Positions 27,760 through 37,514 of a stretch of 50,589 nucleotides of DNA are shown one piece after another (within the stretch, counting starts at the first letter, position 1; each line of letters begins with the position of its first letter). The notes under the pieces were generated by a model, which worked only from the letters and a program-made list of their open reading frames with translations, did not search any database and was not told the DNA's origin. The position numbers and the translations under genes are program-made. The DNA is taken from assembly GCF_001444505.1 (NCBI RefSeq), contig NZ_LNDJ01000050.1, positions 1-50,589 of the forward strand, written 5' to 3'. This DNA is from Psychrobacter piscatorii (GTDB lineage Bacteria > Pseudomonadota > Gammaproteobacteria > Pseudomonadales > Moraxellaceae).

Positions 27760-28041
27760 TGCAGGAATCTACCGCTAAAAACGTTTTATCGATACTATCA
27801 AATTTTCAGCAAGCAGGCTAAACTATCGCCTCTAATCTGAGGCAGGATATTCGTAATTAACACTTATCCTTATCACTTTTATAATTCAGTGACTTTATTG
27901 CCTAGATGTTAAGTATCTGCTTGTTTTTTTGTCCGTGAGCTTCTATTAGAATAGAGACCGTCAAATACTCATCACATATTTTATATAAGACAGCTTAGAT
28001 AACCTCTCCCTTTTACTCCAACTGCTAGCCAAACTTTGCCT

Positions 28042-29184
28042 ATGTCTTCTAACCCGCAATACCGTTTTTCACGTCAGAGCCATCACTTAGGCAAAAGTCA
28101 TGCACCGACGATCTGGCAACGTATTCACATCGATCCGTGGTTGACCTTGCTTTTGTTAACAGTTTGCTGCATTGGCCTGACGATTTTATATAGTGCTGCC
28201 AGTCAAGACGTTGGCATGGTCATACGTCAGATGGTAAGTTACGGTGTGGCATTCACCGTAATGTTTGCGATGGCACAAATACCGCCAAGCCTTTACCGTA
28301 CCTTTACGCCTATATTTTACGTGTTAGGTCTTATATTGTTGGTATTGGTTGATATCATCGGTGAAGTGCGTATGGGTGCTCAGCGTTGGATCAACTTACC
28401 TGGGTTTGGTAGTGTGCAGCCGTCTGAGTTTATGAAGCTTGGTATGCCGATGATGTGTGCTTGGTTTTTGTCCAAGCGTGATCTTCCGCCATCACCGTCC
28501 AGTATTTCCATTACTCTGGCATTGATTATCGTACCCGTGTTATTGATTGCAAAAGAGCCTGATCTTGGCACTTCGCTTTTAGTCGCTGCTAGTGGCATTT
28601 TTGTGCTGTTCTTGGCAGGTCTGTCTTGGCGTCTGATTTCTGCTGCTGTGATTTTAGCGATACCTTTTATTGCGTTTGCTTGGAACTTTTTGTTGCATGA
28701 TTATCAGCGTACGCGCGTCCTAACCTTACTCAATCCTGAAGCCGATGTACAAGGTGCTGGGTGGAATATTATCCAATCAAAGACCGCTATTGGTTCAGGT
28801 GGTCTCACTGGCAAAGGGTATTTAGAAGGCACACAGTCGCATCTGCATTTTTTACCAGAAGGTCATACTGACTTTATTATTGCAGCTTTCTCTGAAGAAT
28901 TTGGTTTACTAGGTGTCATGCTGCTGATGTTTATTTACTTTTGCCTTTTGTCGCGTGCCTTGTATATCGCTTTCACCCATCCTGACATTTATAGCAGGCT
29001 GCTTGCGGGCGCTATTGCCATGTCTTTCTTCGTTTATATATTCGTCAATGTCGGTATGGTTGGCGGTATTTTACCTGTTGTTGGCGTACCCCTTCCTTTC
29101 ATCAGCTATGGTGGTACCGCTATCGTGACTTTGATGGCAGGTTTTGGCTTATTGATGTCGATTCACACTCACAAATCTGGTTAA
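28042..29184 (+). CDS. rodA: Rod shape-determining peptidoglycan glycosyltransferase RodA
   Basis: SEDS-family polymerase of the elongasome; it extends glycan strands with a class B PBP (PBP2). 380 residues with about ten membrane helices. Signature strings are PSEFMKLGMP, KEPDLGTSLLVAASG, FLPEGHTDFI and PLPFISYGGTAIVTLMAGFGLLMSI, the last distinguishing RodA from FtsW. The catalytic aspartate of the family is in KEPDLGTS. The ATG at 28042 is preferred over an upstream TTG. The usual partner mrdA is not adjacent here. A hairpin repeat lies 46 bases after the stop. Confidence 0.95.
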   Translation: MSSNPQYRFSRQSHHLGKSHAPTIWQRIHIDPWLTLLLLTVCCIGLTILYSAASQDVGMVIRQMVSYGVAFTVMFAMAQIPPSLYRTFTPIFYVLGLILLVLVDIIGEVRMGAQRWINLPGFGSVQPSEFMKLGMPMMCAWFLSKRDLPPSPSSISITLALIIVPVLLIAKEPDLGTSLLVAASGIFVLFLAGLSWRLISAAVILAIPFIAFAWNFLLHDYQRTRVLTLLNPEADVQGAGWNIIQSKTAIGSGGLTGKGYLEGTQSHLHFLPEGHTDFIIAAFSEEFGLLGVMLLMFIYFCLLSRALYIAFTHPDIYSRLLAGAIAMSFFVYIFVNVGMVGGILPVVGVPLPFISYGGTAIVTLMAGFGLLMSIHTHKSG

Positions 29185-29229
29185 AAACACTTATAATCAA
29201 TACCTTATATGGTGAAACCATTATAAAAA

Positions 29230-29328
29230 TGGTATAGCAAGATTAAACGCTATTTTTCGCAGCCTCTGGAGACGCAGTCATAGCAAGCAAAGTAGCATTT
29301 AATCGAGCGCGTTTCCTATGCTGTATCA
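29230..29328. repeat. Interspersed hairpin repeat, copy 2
   Basis: Outer arms TGGTATAGCA (29230-29239) and TGCTGTATCA (29319-29328) and inner arms GATTAAACGCT (29241-29251) and AGCATTTAATC (29294-29304) are complementary apart from wobbles and one bulge. The core TTTTTCGCAGCCTCTG (29253-29268) is identical to copy 1, while the arms differ in sequence. Confidence 0.65.
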
Positions 29329-30232
29329 ATTTTATTGAGGTTCTACTATATATAAAACATCAGTAAATTATCATTGAAATATGACAAACACACATCATTT
29401 ATATCTCTCAAAAACACTGAGCATAAAATAAAGCACTCTCGCATGACTAATGACAACAAAGTTTAGATTAAATCAAAGTATCAGCGATTTTTCTACTATT
29501 AATATTTTGTTACTTTTAATAGATACTACATAATCCCCAGTCATGACCAGCCTATCAAAAGGCTTTATGAGACATAAAGCATTGTTATTTAATTACTTGT
29601 ATCATACTGTCATTAACAGTGATTTTTTAACAAAAATGAATTGTAAATCAGGGCTGAAATATTTTATTTCTTGTTTTTTACAAAAAATTGCGTTAACCTC
29701 GTTTTACTGTACTTTGATACATAACCCGTACATAGCCACTAACAAACTTTGCATTTAATTATACTTTGGTTGTAGATTGGTCGTATAGTTAGCATCTTGT
29801 AGATTTCAGACTTTCAAATACACTACTTAATTAACGGTTTAATAACAAAGCATCACGCAAAAACTTTTAAACCCTTCATTACTTTAGCAATATCAGAAAG
29901 TTTGTATATCGGAAGTTTTATAGATACGACATATAGTGACATTGGTACTTACTCTCTAAGTTAAAAATAAGTACTCAATGAATATCGCTGACTATCATTT
30001 AAGCATGTCCTAAGTAACTACGGTCATTACTACCGCTACTTATGATCATAAAATGAAAAATTGCCATATATTGAAACCTATAAGAGTCTCGCCCTAAATA
30101 TTAATCGCTATCAAAACAATAGATTAATATAAAGATTCTAGAGTTTGATTCACTGTTAGATTGGTCTAACGCTGTCATACTCAATCTAAAAATTTAGAGT
30201 TAGGTTTTGGTGTATAAGTTATAGAGGTATTT
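29329..30232. other. Long AT-rich non-coding region upstream of rlpA
   Basis: Over 900 bases without a convincing gene; a 71-codon frame at 29543-29758 has no ribosome site, no homology and an unlikely composition. Two palindromes lie just before rlpA: GTTAGA-TTGG-TCTAAC at 30155-30170 and TCTAAAAATTTAGA at 30185-30198. A long leader or a small RNA is possible. Confidence 0.4.
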
Positions 30233-30847
30233 ATGAATAAGCGTTTATCTGGTTTACTTACTATGTCGGCAGTTTTATTCGCTGGCTCTGCAGTTGCTAC
30301 AAATGTAAATGCTGTAGAAGCAAAAACCTCCCTTGCGATGATTTCACAAGATAACGCCTCCCATATCGATCGTGTACTTGGTGAGCTTAGCCGTCAGCAT
30401 GATGGTGCATCAAGTTTGGTCAAATCAGCACGTCAGCCTACTTCATTAGCACTTAGTAGTTCACTATTAGCGAGTGATACCACTCAAGTCACCAATGATG
30501 AAGATGTGTTAGAGCGTCTAACCGCAGTAGCCTCTAATTCTGTTAGTAAATTTAAGCAAACTGGTCTTGCCTCTTGGTATGGTCGTAAGTTTCATGGTCG
30601 TAAAACAGCCAGCGGTGAAACCTTTGACATGAATGGTTTGACGGCAGCACATCGCTCATTACCACTCAACTGCTATGTCAAAGTGACCAACAAGACGAAT
30701 GGCAAGAGCGTTGTAGTAAAAGTCAATGATCGTGGCCCATTCCATGGCAACCGTGTTATGGACTTATCTTACGGCGCTGCTAAGCGTTTAGGTATCACAA
30801 ACAAAGGTGTTGGTAACGTTTCTATTGAGCGTGTTTCAGGGCCTTAA
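30233..30847 (+). CDS. rlpA: RlpA-like septal ring lytic transglycosylase domain protein
   Basis: 204 residues. A signal peptide ends near NVNAVEA (about residue 29), with no lipobox cysteine, so unlike E. coli RlpA it is probably not a lipoprotein. The double-psi beta-barrel domain covers residues 110-200: TGLASWYGRKFHGRKTASGE, AAHRSLPLNCYVKVTN, VKVNDRGPFHGNRVMDLSYGAAKRLG. The conserved histidine and aspartate of RlpA are present. There is no SPOR domain. It may cut naked glycan strands at the division site. AGAGG precedes the ATG, and the gene has its own terminator. Confidence 0.88.
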   Translation: MNKRLSGLLTMSAVLFAGSAVATNVNAVEAKTSLAMISQDNASHIDRVLGELSRQHDGASSLVKSARQPTSLALSSSLLASDTTQVTNDEDVLERLTAVASNSVSKFKQTGLASWYGRKFHGRKTASGETFDMNGLTAAHRSLPLNCYVKVTNKTNGKSVVVKVNDRGPFHGNRVMDLSYGAAKRLGITNKGVGNVSIERVSGP

Positions 30848-30876
30848 GTTTAGACAATTCATATAAGACAAACACT

Positions 30877-30913
30877 AAAAGCGCCTAACTTATCATGAGT
30901 TAGGCGCTTTTTT
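30877..30913. terminator. Bidirectional terminator between rlpA and radA
   Basis: AAAAGCGCCTAACT (30877-30890) pairs perfectly with AGTTAGGCGCTTTT (30898-30911) and runs into more T. Confidence 0.9.
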
Positions 30914-30943
30914 GATAACATCCTTTATACTTCCTGAGACTAT

Positions 30944-32380
30944 CTATAACTCAAAGGCACTTTCGATGGCATCGTCAAGACGTTCAACAGCAATCACATT
31001 GATTCCTTTAAATTGAGGCGCATCTTTAGCAGGTGCATTGGCCTTTGGAATAATCGCATGTTTGAACCCATGCTTCATCGCTTCTTTTAAACGCTCTTGA
31101 CCGTTGGGTACTGGACGGATTTCACCAGATAAACCGACCTCACCAAACACTGCTAATGACGATGGTAATGGCTTTTCTTTGATGCTTGAGGCACATGCCA
31201 ACAACACTGCCAAATCAGATCCAGTCTCTATGACTTTGACGCCACCAACAACGTTGACATAGACGTCTTGTCCACTGGTATGAATGCCACCATGACGATG
31301 CATCACTGCTAGTAGCATGGACAAACGCTGGAAGTCCAAACCCAACGCCATGCGTCTAGGCTGTCCTTGGGAGTCATCCACCAACGCTTGCACCTCAACC
31401 AGTAATGGCCTAGTCCCTTCACGGCTAACCATAACAACAGATCCAGCAACGGGCTTATCATAACGGCTCAAAAATATCGCTGATGGGTTGGCAACTTCTT
31501 TGAGCCCCATGTCAGTCATGCCAAAAATACCCAGCTCATTAACCGCACCAAAACGGTTTTTGACTGCACGAATCATCCGAAAACGTGAGTCAGACTGACC
31601 TTCAAAATACAATACCGTATCGACCATATGCTCAAGTACACGTGGGCCTGCTAAAGTGCCTTCTTTCGTCACATGGCCCACTAAAAATAGCGCTGTACCT
31701 GTTTGCTTTGCATAGCGCGTTAAGATCGCGGCAGACTCTCTGATTTGACTGACGCCGCCTGGTGCAGAATTGATGGCGTCAGTATAAATAGTCTGGATAG
31801 AGTCAATAATAGCAATGGCTGGCTGCTCTTGGGTCAAGGCCGCACAAATGGTTTCCACATTGGTTTCTGCGAGTACGCGAAGTCTATCAGCAGGTAAATC
31901 TAAGCGTTTGGCACGCATAGCTACTTGTGCAAGTGACTCTTCGCCAGTCACATAAAGCGCACTACCTGCCAAAGAATCAGCACGTGCCATATTAGTCGCT
32001 GTCTGCAACAATATGGTTGACTTACCAATACCAGGATCACCACCAATTAGTACGACAGAACCAGCTACCAATCCACCACCTAGCACACGATCAAACTCAC
32101 TAATGCCTGTTGGCAAGCGTGTGTCTAACGTCACACTGACTGCGTTAAGTGGCATAACTGCGCTGTGAGTGCCAGAGTAGTTACCAGCTGGTGCAGCAGT
32201 ACTACGAGAAGTGGAACGGCTGGCATTAGGCTTGGCAGTACTTTTATTGTGATGCGGCATACTGACATTTGGCGCTTCTACCAAGCTATTCCATTCACCG
32301 CAATCTGTACACTGCCCTGCCCATTTGCCAAAATGCGCGCCGCAATTCTGACAGACATAACTGCTTTTATTTTTTGCCAT
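30944..32380 (-). CDS. radA: DNA repair protein RadA (Sms)
   Basis: 478 residues. An N-terminal C4 zinc finger (C10, C13, C24, C27), then a RecA-like ATPase with Walker A GGDPGIGKST (residues 113-122) and the RadA-specific KNRFG string, then a Lon-like C-terminal domain (GEVGLSGEIRPVPNGQERL). It helps process recombination intermediates by branch migration. A Ser/Thr/Asn-rich linker follows the zinc finger. It is transcribed alone from the minus strand, with 267 AT-rich bases separating it from lptB upstream. Confidence 0.95.
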   Translation of the reverse strand: MAKNKSSYVCQNCGAHFGKWAGQCTDCGEWNSLVEAPNVSMPHHNKSTAKPNASRSTSRSTAAPAGNYSGTHSAVMPLNAVSVTLDTRLPTGISEFDRVLGGGLVAGSVVLIGGDPGIGKSTILLQTATNMARADSLAGSALYVTGEESLAQVAMRAKRLDLPADRLRVLAETNVETICAALTQEQPAIAIIDSIQTIYTDAINSAPGGVSQIRESAAILTRYAKQTGTALFLVGHVTKEGTLAGPRVLEHMVDTVLYFEGQSDSRFRMIRAVKNRFGAVNELGIFGMTDMGLKEVANPSAIFLSRYDKPVAGSVVMVSREGTRPLLVEVQALVDDSQGQPRRMALGLDFQRLSMLLAVMHRHGGIHTSGQDVYVNVVGGVKVIETGSDLAVLLACASSIKEKPLPSSLAVFGEVGLSGEIRPVPNGQERLKEAMKHGFKHAIIPKANAPAKDAPQFKGINVIAVERLDDAIESAFEL

Positions 32381-32647
32381 AAATGATGAGCCTTATCCAG
32401 ATGATTAGTCGAGAATAATGAATAAAATATCGTACGCTCTTTGATGAGTGGGAATGTAAGAGTGTTTGTCGCGATCAGTCAGTTGTGAGTATCCAAAGCT
32501 GTATTTGATAGAAGGGAGAGCGTTAAGCGTAGGTTATTCTAAATATAATGAAGATGTTGACTGCTGGCTTTATAAGTTAGTTGCAATGCTAAAATCAGCA
32601 GTTCGTGTAGATAAGAATATGAGTAAAAAATGATTTATCACAGCGGG

Positions 32648-33427
32648 CTATACTTGAAAGTCTTTACCTAAGTAAACAGATTTGACCAGATCATTTTCTA
32701 AGACTTCCGATGAAGTACCTTCGGCAATGATAGCCCCTTCTGAAACAATATAAGCCTTTTCACAGATGGCTAACGTATCACGAACATTGTGATCAGTGAT
32801 TAAGACACCAATACCACGATTTTTCAGTGTCAAAATAACGTCCTTGATATCGCCAACAGAAATGGGGTCTACACCGGCAAATGGCTCATCCAATAAGATA
32901 AATTTAGGATCCGCTGCTAGCGCACGAGCAATTTCACAGCGACGACGCTCGCCGCCTGACACACTCATTCCAAGTGAGGTACGTACATGTTCTAAATGAA
33001 ATTCGCCAATCAGCTTTTCAAGCTCTTGCTGCTGCTCAGCTTTACTTAATTCTGTACGAGTCTGCAAAATCGCCAATATATTGTCTTCGATAGATAATTT
33101 ACGGAAAATCGACGCTTCTTGCGGCAAATAACCAATACCAGCACGAGCACGCTCGTGCATAGCGTATTTAGACAGATCCATTTTTCCTAGAGTGACACGG
33201 CCCTTATCCATATTGACCAGTCCCACCACCATGTAAAAACTGGTCGTTTTACCAGCACCATTCGGGCCTAGCAGTCCAACAACTTGGCCTTGCTCAACAG
33301 AAAACGAGACATCTTTGACTACCCAGCGCTTGCCGTAACGTTTACCCAAATTTTGCATAGTCAAGCGAGCGACAGGCGCCGTATTGCTATTTGATACTGA
33401 AGAATCTATATTTTTACTGTCACTCAT
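32648..33427 (-). CDS. lptB: LPS export ABC transporter ATP-binding protein LptB
   Basis: 259 residues. ATPase of the LptB2FGC complex that extracts LPS from the inner membrane. Walker [10 protein letters not shown] lies near residues 54-62, the signature [15 protein letters not shown] near 153, and Walker [13 protein letters not shown] after it. The C-terminus (VYLGKDFQV) has the LptB ending. It is last in the kdsD-kdsC-lptC-lptA-lptB series on the minus strand, 66 bases after lptA. A polar 20-residue N-terminal extension ([15 protein letters not shown]) precedes the usual start. lptF and lptG are not in the window. Confidence 0.95.
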   Translation of the reverse strand: MSDSKNIDSSVSNSNTAPVARLTMQNLGKRYGKRWVVKDVSFSVEQGQVVGLLGPNGAGKTTSFYMVVGLVNMDKGRVTLGKMDLSKYAMHERARAGIGYLPQEASIFRKLSIEDNILAILQTRTELSKAEQQQELEKLIGEFHLEHVRTSLGMSVSGGERRRCEIARALAADPKFILLDEPFAGVDPISVGDIKDVILTLKNRGIGVLITDHNVRDTLAICEKAYIVSEGAIIAEGTSSEVLENDLVKSVYLGKDFQV

Positions 33428-33493
33428 AGCTTACTCTTGCTTTCACGATATTCGTATACTACCAAAAACCTATTCATGCTTTGGTTGGCTAGG

Positions 33494-34093
33494 TTAGCGA
33501 ACGCCACTTTGGTTGGTATTATTATTTGGTGGAAATACCAACTCTACTCGCTGATTACCACCAGCGGTCGCTTCTACATCACCTGCTTTTAGACTATAAC
33601 GAATAACATTACCGGCAAAACTTGCCCCATTCTGAACCAGCTTGGCATTTCCTGTTAAGGTGATAATGCCAGATACCGCGTTATAATCAATCTTATTTGC
33701 CTGACCTTTTGCCAAGCCTTTTTCTTGCGTCACAACCTGCTGCATAGTTGCTGGACGACCCGTCGCTACCGCTGAATTAATGCTGCGCTGCTGCGAGAGA
33801 TTGACTGTAATATTGTCCGCAGTCATTTTAAAAGTACCTTGAGTAATAATGACATTACCTGAGTAACTAGTGACGCCAGTACGCTCACTATAAGTGGCCT
33901 TGTCCGCTAGCAGTTTGATTTGCTGATTGGCATCTGATGGCAGTGCATGGCTATACAATGGTAGGGCTAACAACATAAACGTTGGAACAACACGTAGCTT
34001 ATGTGAGCAGATTGATGCGCATAAAGTAGGCAAAAATTTAGATTTCATATAATAACTCGTTTCATAATTGGTGATAGGATTTGCAAACTTCAT
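33494..34093 (-). CDS. lptA: LPS transport periplasmic protein LptA
   Basis: Periplasmic beta-jellyroll bridge that carries LPS from LptC to LptD. Up to 199 residues. After a signal peptide ending SHALPSD, the OstA-like repeats appear as IKLLADKATYSERTGVTSYSGNVIITQGTFKMTADNITVNL and LTGNAKLVQNGASFAGNVIRYSL. The start is uncertain: the long form has 15 extra residues before a second Met (MKSKFLPTLC) at 34048, which gives a more ordinary signal peptide. It follows lptC by 36 bases in the same operon. The Gln/Asn-rich C-terminus is short. Confidence 0.9.
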   Translation of the reverse strand: MKFANPITNYETSYYMKSKFLPTLCASICSHKLRVVPTFMLLALPLYSHALPSDANQQIKLLADKATYSERTGVTSYSGNVIITQGTFKMTADNITVNLSQQRSINSAVATGRPATMQQVVTQEKGLAKGQANKIDYNAVSGIITLTGNAKLVQNGASFAGNVIRYSLKAGDVEATAGGNQRVELVFPPNNNTNQSGVR

Positions 34094-34129
34094 GATGGCT
34101 GCTGTTTTAATGTAGTAGAAAACGCTAGT

Positions 34130-34714
34130 TTAAAATAATGCTTTGTCTTGACGATCAGCGGGCGTAAAAGCGACAGCAACTTGCCCAAACTCATATTCAC
34201 CCGTTTCCAGATTGGCAGTCATGCTGGATGCTTCAAAACGATTCATCCCTTGTTCAATTTTGACAGGCTCATCGCTATACACTTGACCAGACTTTGTATT
34301 GCCTTTTAGGGTACTACCAGTCACTTTGATTGGCTCAATATCAGACGCCTCTTTATTACCTTCGCTAACCAGTGTAAAACCACCTGATAAGCTCAACTCC
34401 CCTGTTTGCTGACTGATGGCTGCACTACCTGCTTGAATACGGTAGCGCTGCTCTGTTGACGGCTCCCAATTCATCGTGATGCCTGACATCTCATCCTGAT
34501 TGGTCTCAGGATTATGCGTTAAAGACTCAGCAGTAAGTTCATACTCAGTTTCACCTTGCTCATTCGTCTGAACTGCTTTGATATCAGTGGCTTCATAATC
34601 GACATCTGTCGTCTCGATATTGACTGGTGGCGATACATCCCCTTGTTGCTGGAAAAACCAGCCCGCAATACCGGCAATAATCAACGCTAATATAATAAGA
34701 ACACGTGTATTCAC
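34130..34714 (-). CDS. lptC: LPS export system protein LptC
   Basis: 194 residues. One N-terminal membrane helix (VLIILALIIAGIAGWFF) anchors a periplasmic LptC domain. Strings such as YELTAESLTHNPETNQDEMSGITMNW and GEYEFGQVAVAFTP match the beta-jellyroll. It receives LPS from LptB2FG and passes it to LptA. Its start overlaps the end of kdsC by 4 bases (ATGA-type), so translation is coupled. Sequence conservation in this family is low; the call rests on length, topology and operon position. Confidence 0.9.
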   Translation of the reverse strand: MNTRVLIILALIIAGIAGWFFQQQGDVSPPVNIETTDVDYEATDIKAVQTNEQGETEYELTAESLTHNPETNQDEMSGITMNWEPSTEQRYRIQAGSAAISQQTGELSLSGGFTLVSEGNKEASDIEPIKVTGSTLKGNTKSGQVYSDEPVKIEQGMNRFEASSMTANLETGEYEFGQVAVAFTPADRQDKALF

Positions 34715-35277
34715 GACAGTTCATCCTGAGCTTGAGTTTCATCAAGCGTATAATGTGCGATAAAGTCTTGATAATGTCCATGACCCTTCAAGATGAGATC
34801 ACATACTTCACGTACTGCGCCGGTACCACCTGCTCGAGTGGTGACCATATCACTGCGTTTTATGACTTCCGCGTGTGCGTTGGGCACGGTTGCTGCAAAC
34901 CCTACCGTTTGCATCGCTTTAATATCTGGCAAGTCATCACCCATATAAGCGCAGTCGGCAGCAGTAATATTGAGCGCAGGATCAAGAGACGATAATAACT
35001 CTTTTAGTGCAATGAGCTTATCATCCCGTCCTTGTACCACGTGATTGACACCCATTTCTGTTGCACGTTTATCAACCATAGCGCTGCTACGCCCAGTAAT
35101 AATAGCAGTTAAAATGCCATAACGCGCTAGAGACTTAACACCCACGCCATCCTGTACTGAAAACGCTTTGGTTTCGATACCATTTGCGTCGTAGATAATT
35201 TGACCATTAGATAAAATCCCATCGACATCCATGACCAATAGCTTTACTTGTCCGGCTTTTTTTATTAAATCTTGCAT
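34711..35277 (-). CDS. kdsC: 3-deoxy-D-manno-octulosonate 8-phosphate phosphatase KdsC
   Basis: 188 residues, HAD superfamily without a cap domain. The nucleophile motif is LLVMDVDGILSNG near residues 14-26; motif II is IITGRSS, and motif IV is GDDLPDIKAM. It removes phosphate from KDO-8-phosphate to give KDO for the LPS inner core. RAGGTGAVREVCDLIL near the C-terminus is typical of KdsC tetramers. It lies between kdsD (76 bases upstream) and lptC (4-base overlap). Confidence 0.95.
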   Translation of the reverse strand: MQDLIKKAGQVKLLVMDVDGILSNGQIIYDANGIETKAFSVQDGVGVKSLARYGILTAIITGRSSAMVDKRATEMGVNHVVQGRDDKLIALKELLSSLDPALNITAADCAYMGDDLPDIKAMQTVGFAATVPNAHAEVIKRSDMVTTRAGGTGAVREVCDLILKGHGHYQDFIAHYTLDETQAQDELS

Positions 35278-35353
35278 TATTTGTCTCTTTTTGACGAATA
35301 TTTTTCTAACTATTTTATATGAAAAACCAATCGTTCTATCAACTATTAATGAA

Positions 35354-36346
35354 TTACTTTACACCAGCTTGTAATAGATCATGAACAGTAATGACTGCTT
35401 CTAAACGATCTTCATTATCAATAATTAGTAATTGACTGATACCATTTTCATTCATGACACTCAAGGCATCCGATGCGCGCATTGTTTTACTGATATGGCG
35501 TGGGTTACTAACCATTACCTCATTCATCGGCGTTTGTAGATCAATACCTTTTTCAAGAACACGGCGTAAGTCACCATCTGTAAATACCCCAACGACTTTC
35601 TCATTATCATCCGTCACCACTGTCATCCCTAAGCGTCCAGCAGACATCGTAAATAGTGCTTGCTGTAGCGGTGCTTGTTGGTGAATCAAAGGTAAGTCTT
35701 CTGACTTGGTATGCATTAAATCTTCGACACGCGTCAATAGTTGACGACCTAATGCGCCCGCTGGATGCGATAATGCAAAGTCCTCAGAAGTGAAGTTACG
35801 AGCATGTACCAAGGCGACCGCTAGAGCATCCCCTAACGCTAAGGTAGCCGTTGTACTCGATGTAGGGGCAAGATTGAGCGGACAAGCCTCTTGTGAGTGG
35901 CCAAGGGTCAAAACAATATCAGCCGCTCGTGGCAGCATACCGCGTTTATCTCGGCTGATACTAATTAGAGGGATGTTCAAGCGTTTGACCACTGGCAGTA
36001 GCATCTTAATCTCATCGGATTCACCAGAGTTCGAGATAGCAAGCAGTACATCACCTTTGACAAGCATGCCCAAATCGCCATGACCTGCCTCACCAGGATG
36101 CATAAAAAAAGCAGGCGTACCCGTCGAGGCAAAAGTCGCTGCTATTTTACGTCCAATCAATCCTGATTTACCCATGCCCGTTACTACCACTCGACCCTGA
36201 CAAGCCAAAATAACGTCACATGCTTGTGCAAACCTGTCATCTATCTGCTCTGTCAACAATGCTAATGCAGATATCTCAGTATTAATCGCGTCAATAGCCG
36301 TTGTGATAAATTGCTCATGGGTCAAATCAGTTTTAGTATCGCTCAT
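35354..36346 (-). CDS. kdsD: Arabinose-5-phosphate isomerase KdsD
   Basis: 330 residues. An N-terminal SIS sugar isomerase domain (VVTGMGKSGLIGRKIAATFASTGTPAFFMHPGEAGHGDLGM, AISNSGESDEI) followed by two CBS domains from about residue 210 (VEDLMHTKSEDLPLI and VMVSNPRHISKTMRASDALSVM). It converts ribulose 5-phosphate to arabinose 5-phosphate, the first step to KDO. The gutQ-type paralogue would be similar in sequence, but the KdsC/Lpt context makes KdsD the right call. It is the first gene of the LPS operon on the minus strand. Confidence 0.95.
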   Translation of the reverse strand: MSDTKTDLTHEQFITTAIDAINTEISALALLTEQIDDRFAQACDVILACQGRVVVTGMGKSGLIGRKIAATFASTGTPAFFMHPGEAGHGDLGMLVKGDVLLAISNSGESDEIKMLLPVVKRLNIPLISISRDKRGMLPRAADIVLTLGHSQEACPLNLAPTSSTTATLALGDALAVALVHARNFTSEDFALSHPAGALGRQLLTRVEDLMHTKSEDLPLIHQQAPLQQALFTMSAGRLGMTVVTDDNEKVVGVFTDGDLRRVLEKGIDLQTPMNEVMVSNPRHISKTMRASDALSVMNENGISQLLIIDNEDRLEAVITVHDLLQAGVK

Positions 36347-36566
36347 GAATCTGCTCTATTTTTATAATGAATCAACCTAGTATTTTACTATACTCTGTTT
36401 CATATTAATAATGGCCTACCATTTATATAATGGAGGCAGCCATTATTTTTTACAGTAACTATCTGCTTATTTATATAAAAAAAACCCACTATAGCAGCAG
36501 GTCTTAATCGTATAAATCATGTCTCTTGATGTATAGTTGGATAATACACTCAATTCGTACAACTAA

Positions 36567-37097
36567 TTAACTATTGGTATCATTCGATCCGTTGTCCGGC
36601 TTTTCTTCAAAGCCCGTACCGTCTGTCGGTGCATCAAAACCACGATCCTGTCCAAAGCCGCCGCGCTCAAAACCGCGTTCCTGACCTTGTCCAAAGCTAC
36701 CACGCTCAAAGCCACGTTCTTGACCTTGACTGAACCCTCCGCGATTAAATCCACTACGACTAGAGGCGAAACCACGCTCTTCAAAACCGCCCGCAGCAGG
36801 ATTGCTGCCACGCTCAAAGCCACCACCTTGATAGCCAGTTTGCGCTAAGCCTTGAGGTTGAGCGCCAGTACCTGTAGTGGTTGTACTACTACGCGGGTTA
36901 CGAGCTGGCACTACGGTTGAGATGGCATGTTTATATACCATCTGACTGACTGTATTTTTGAGGAGTACAACATATTGATCGAACGATTCAATTTGGCCTT
37001 GCAGCTTGATACCGTTAACCAAAAAAATAGAGACAGGAATGCGATCTTTGCGCAGCGAATTCAAGAATGGATCTTGTAAAGTTTGTCCTTTTGACAT
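36567..37097 (-). CDS. hfq: RNA chaperone Hfq with long Gly-rich C-terminal repeats
   Basis: 176 residues. The first 66 or so are a normal Hfq core: [39 protein letters not shown] and the second Sm motif [11 protein letters not shown]. The rest is an extension rich in Gly, Phe, Arg, Gln and Glu, with a 13-residue repeat, F(S/G)[10 protein letters not shown](S/G), at residues 122-134 and 135-147 and a third partial copy. Moraxellaceae Hfq proteins are known for such long tails. It binds small RNAs and mRNAs. It lies downstream of miaA, as in E. coli, though a 417-base spacer gives it room for its own promoter. The end is an acidic, non-repeated stretch. Confidence 0.95.
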   Translation of the reverse strand: MSKGQTLQDPFLNSLRKDRIPVSIFLVNGIKLQGQIESFDQYVVLLKNTVSQMVYKHAISTVVPARNPRSSTTTTGTGAQPQGLAQTGYQGGGFERGSNPAAGGFEERGFASSRSGFNRGGFSQGQERGFERGSFGQGQERGFERGGFGQDRGFDAPTDGTGFEEKPDNGSNDTNS

Positions 37098-37514
37098 GAA
37101 ATCTCTCCTAAATATTATATAGTTATGTTTTGAGTGCCAATTATTCTAAGTGTCAATTTAATTATAGTGGCTAAAAGGTAGATACAATAATATGTTTTCT
37201 TTATAAAACGTATCTAAATAAATATTCATTGTTCTTAAGTTATTCCACTTTATCGCGAATACGTTATTATTGTAAATAATTAAGTAACTACTTGTTTCAC
37301 TAATTATTTTATCTACAAATGTCAACTAATGCTTGTTATCGAAGCAGTTATATTCGTTTCCTACTGCATTTTCAGATAATTTAAATTATAACAGCTATCT
37401 ATGCTAATTTTTGAAACTAATTGTGATTATGCTTTTATCTCTGAATAGAGCTTTCTACGAAAATAATCCACATTAAGTTTGACTCTTATAAAGTAAAAAG
37501 CAAGAAACATCTTT
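37098..37514. promoter_or_regulatory. miaA-hfq spacer, likely hfq promoter region
   Basis: 417 very AT-rich bases between miaA and hfq on the minus strand, with no supported gene. The size and composition fit a separate hfq promoter, but no single -35/-10 pair stands out. Confidence 0.35.

Noticed and set aside
29543..29758. 71-codon open frame before rlpA
   Set aside because: No ribosome site, AT-driven composition with scattered Cys and aromatic residues, no recognisable motif.
36563..36826. Second frame inside hfq
   Set aside because: Arises from the same repetitive DNA as the Hfq tail; hydrophobic and low-complexity.
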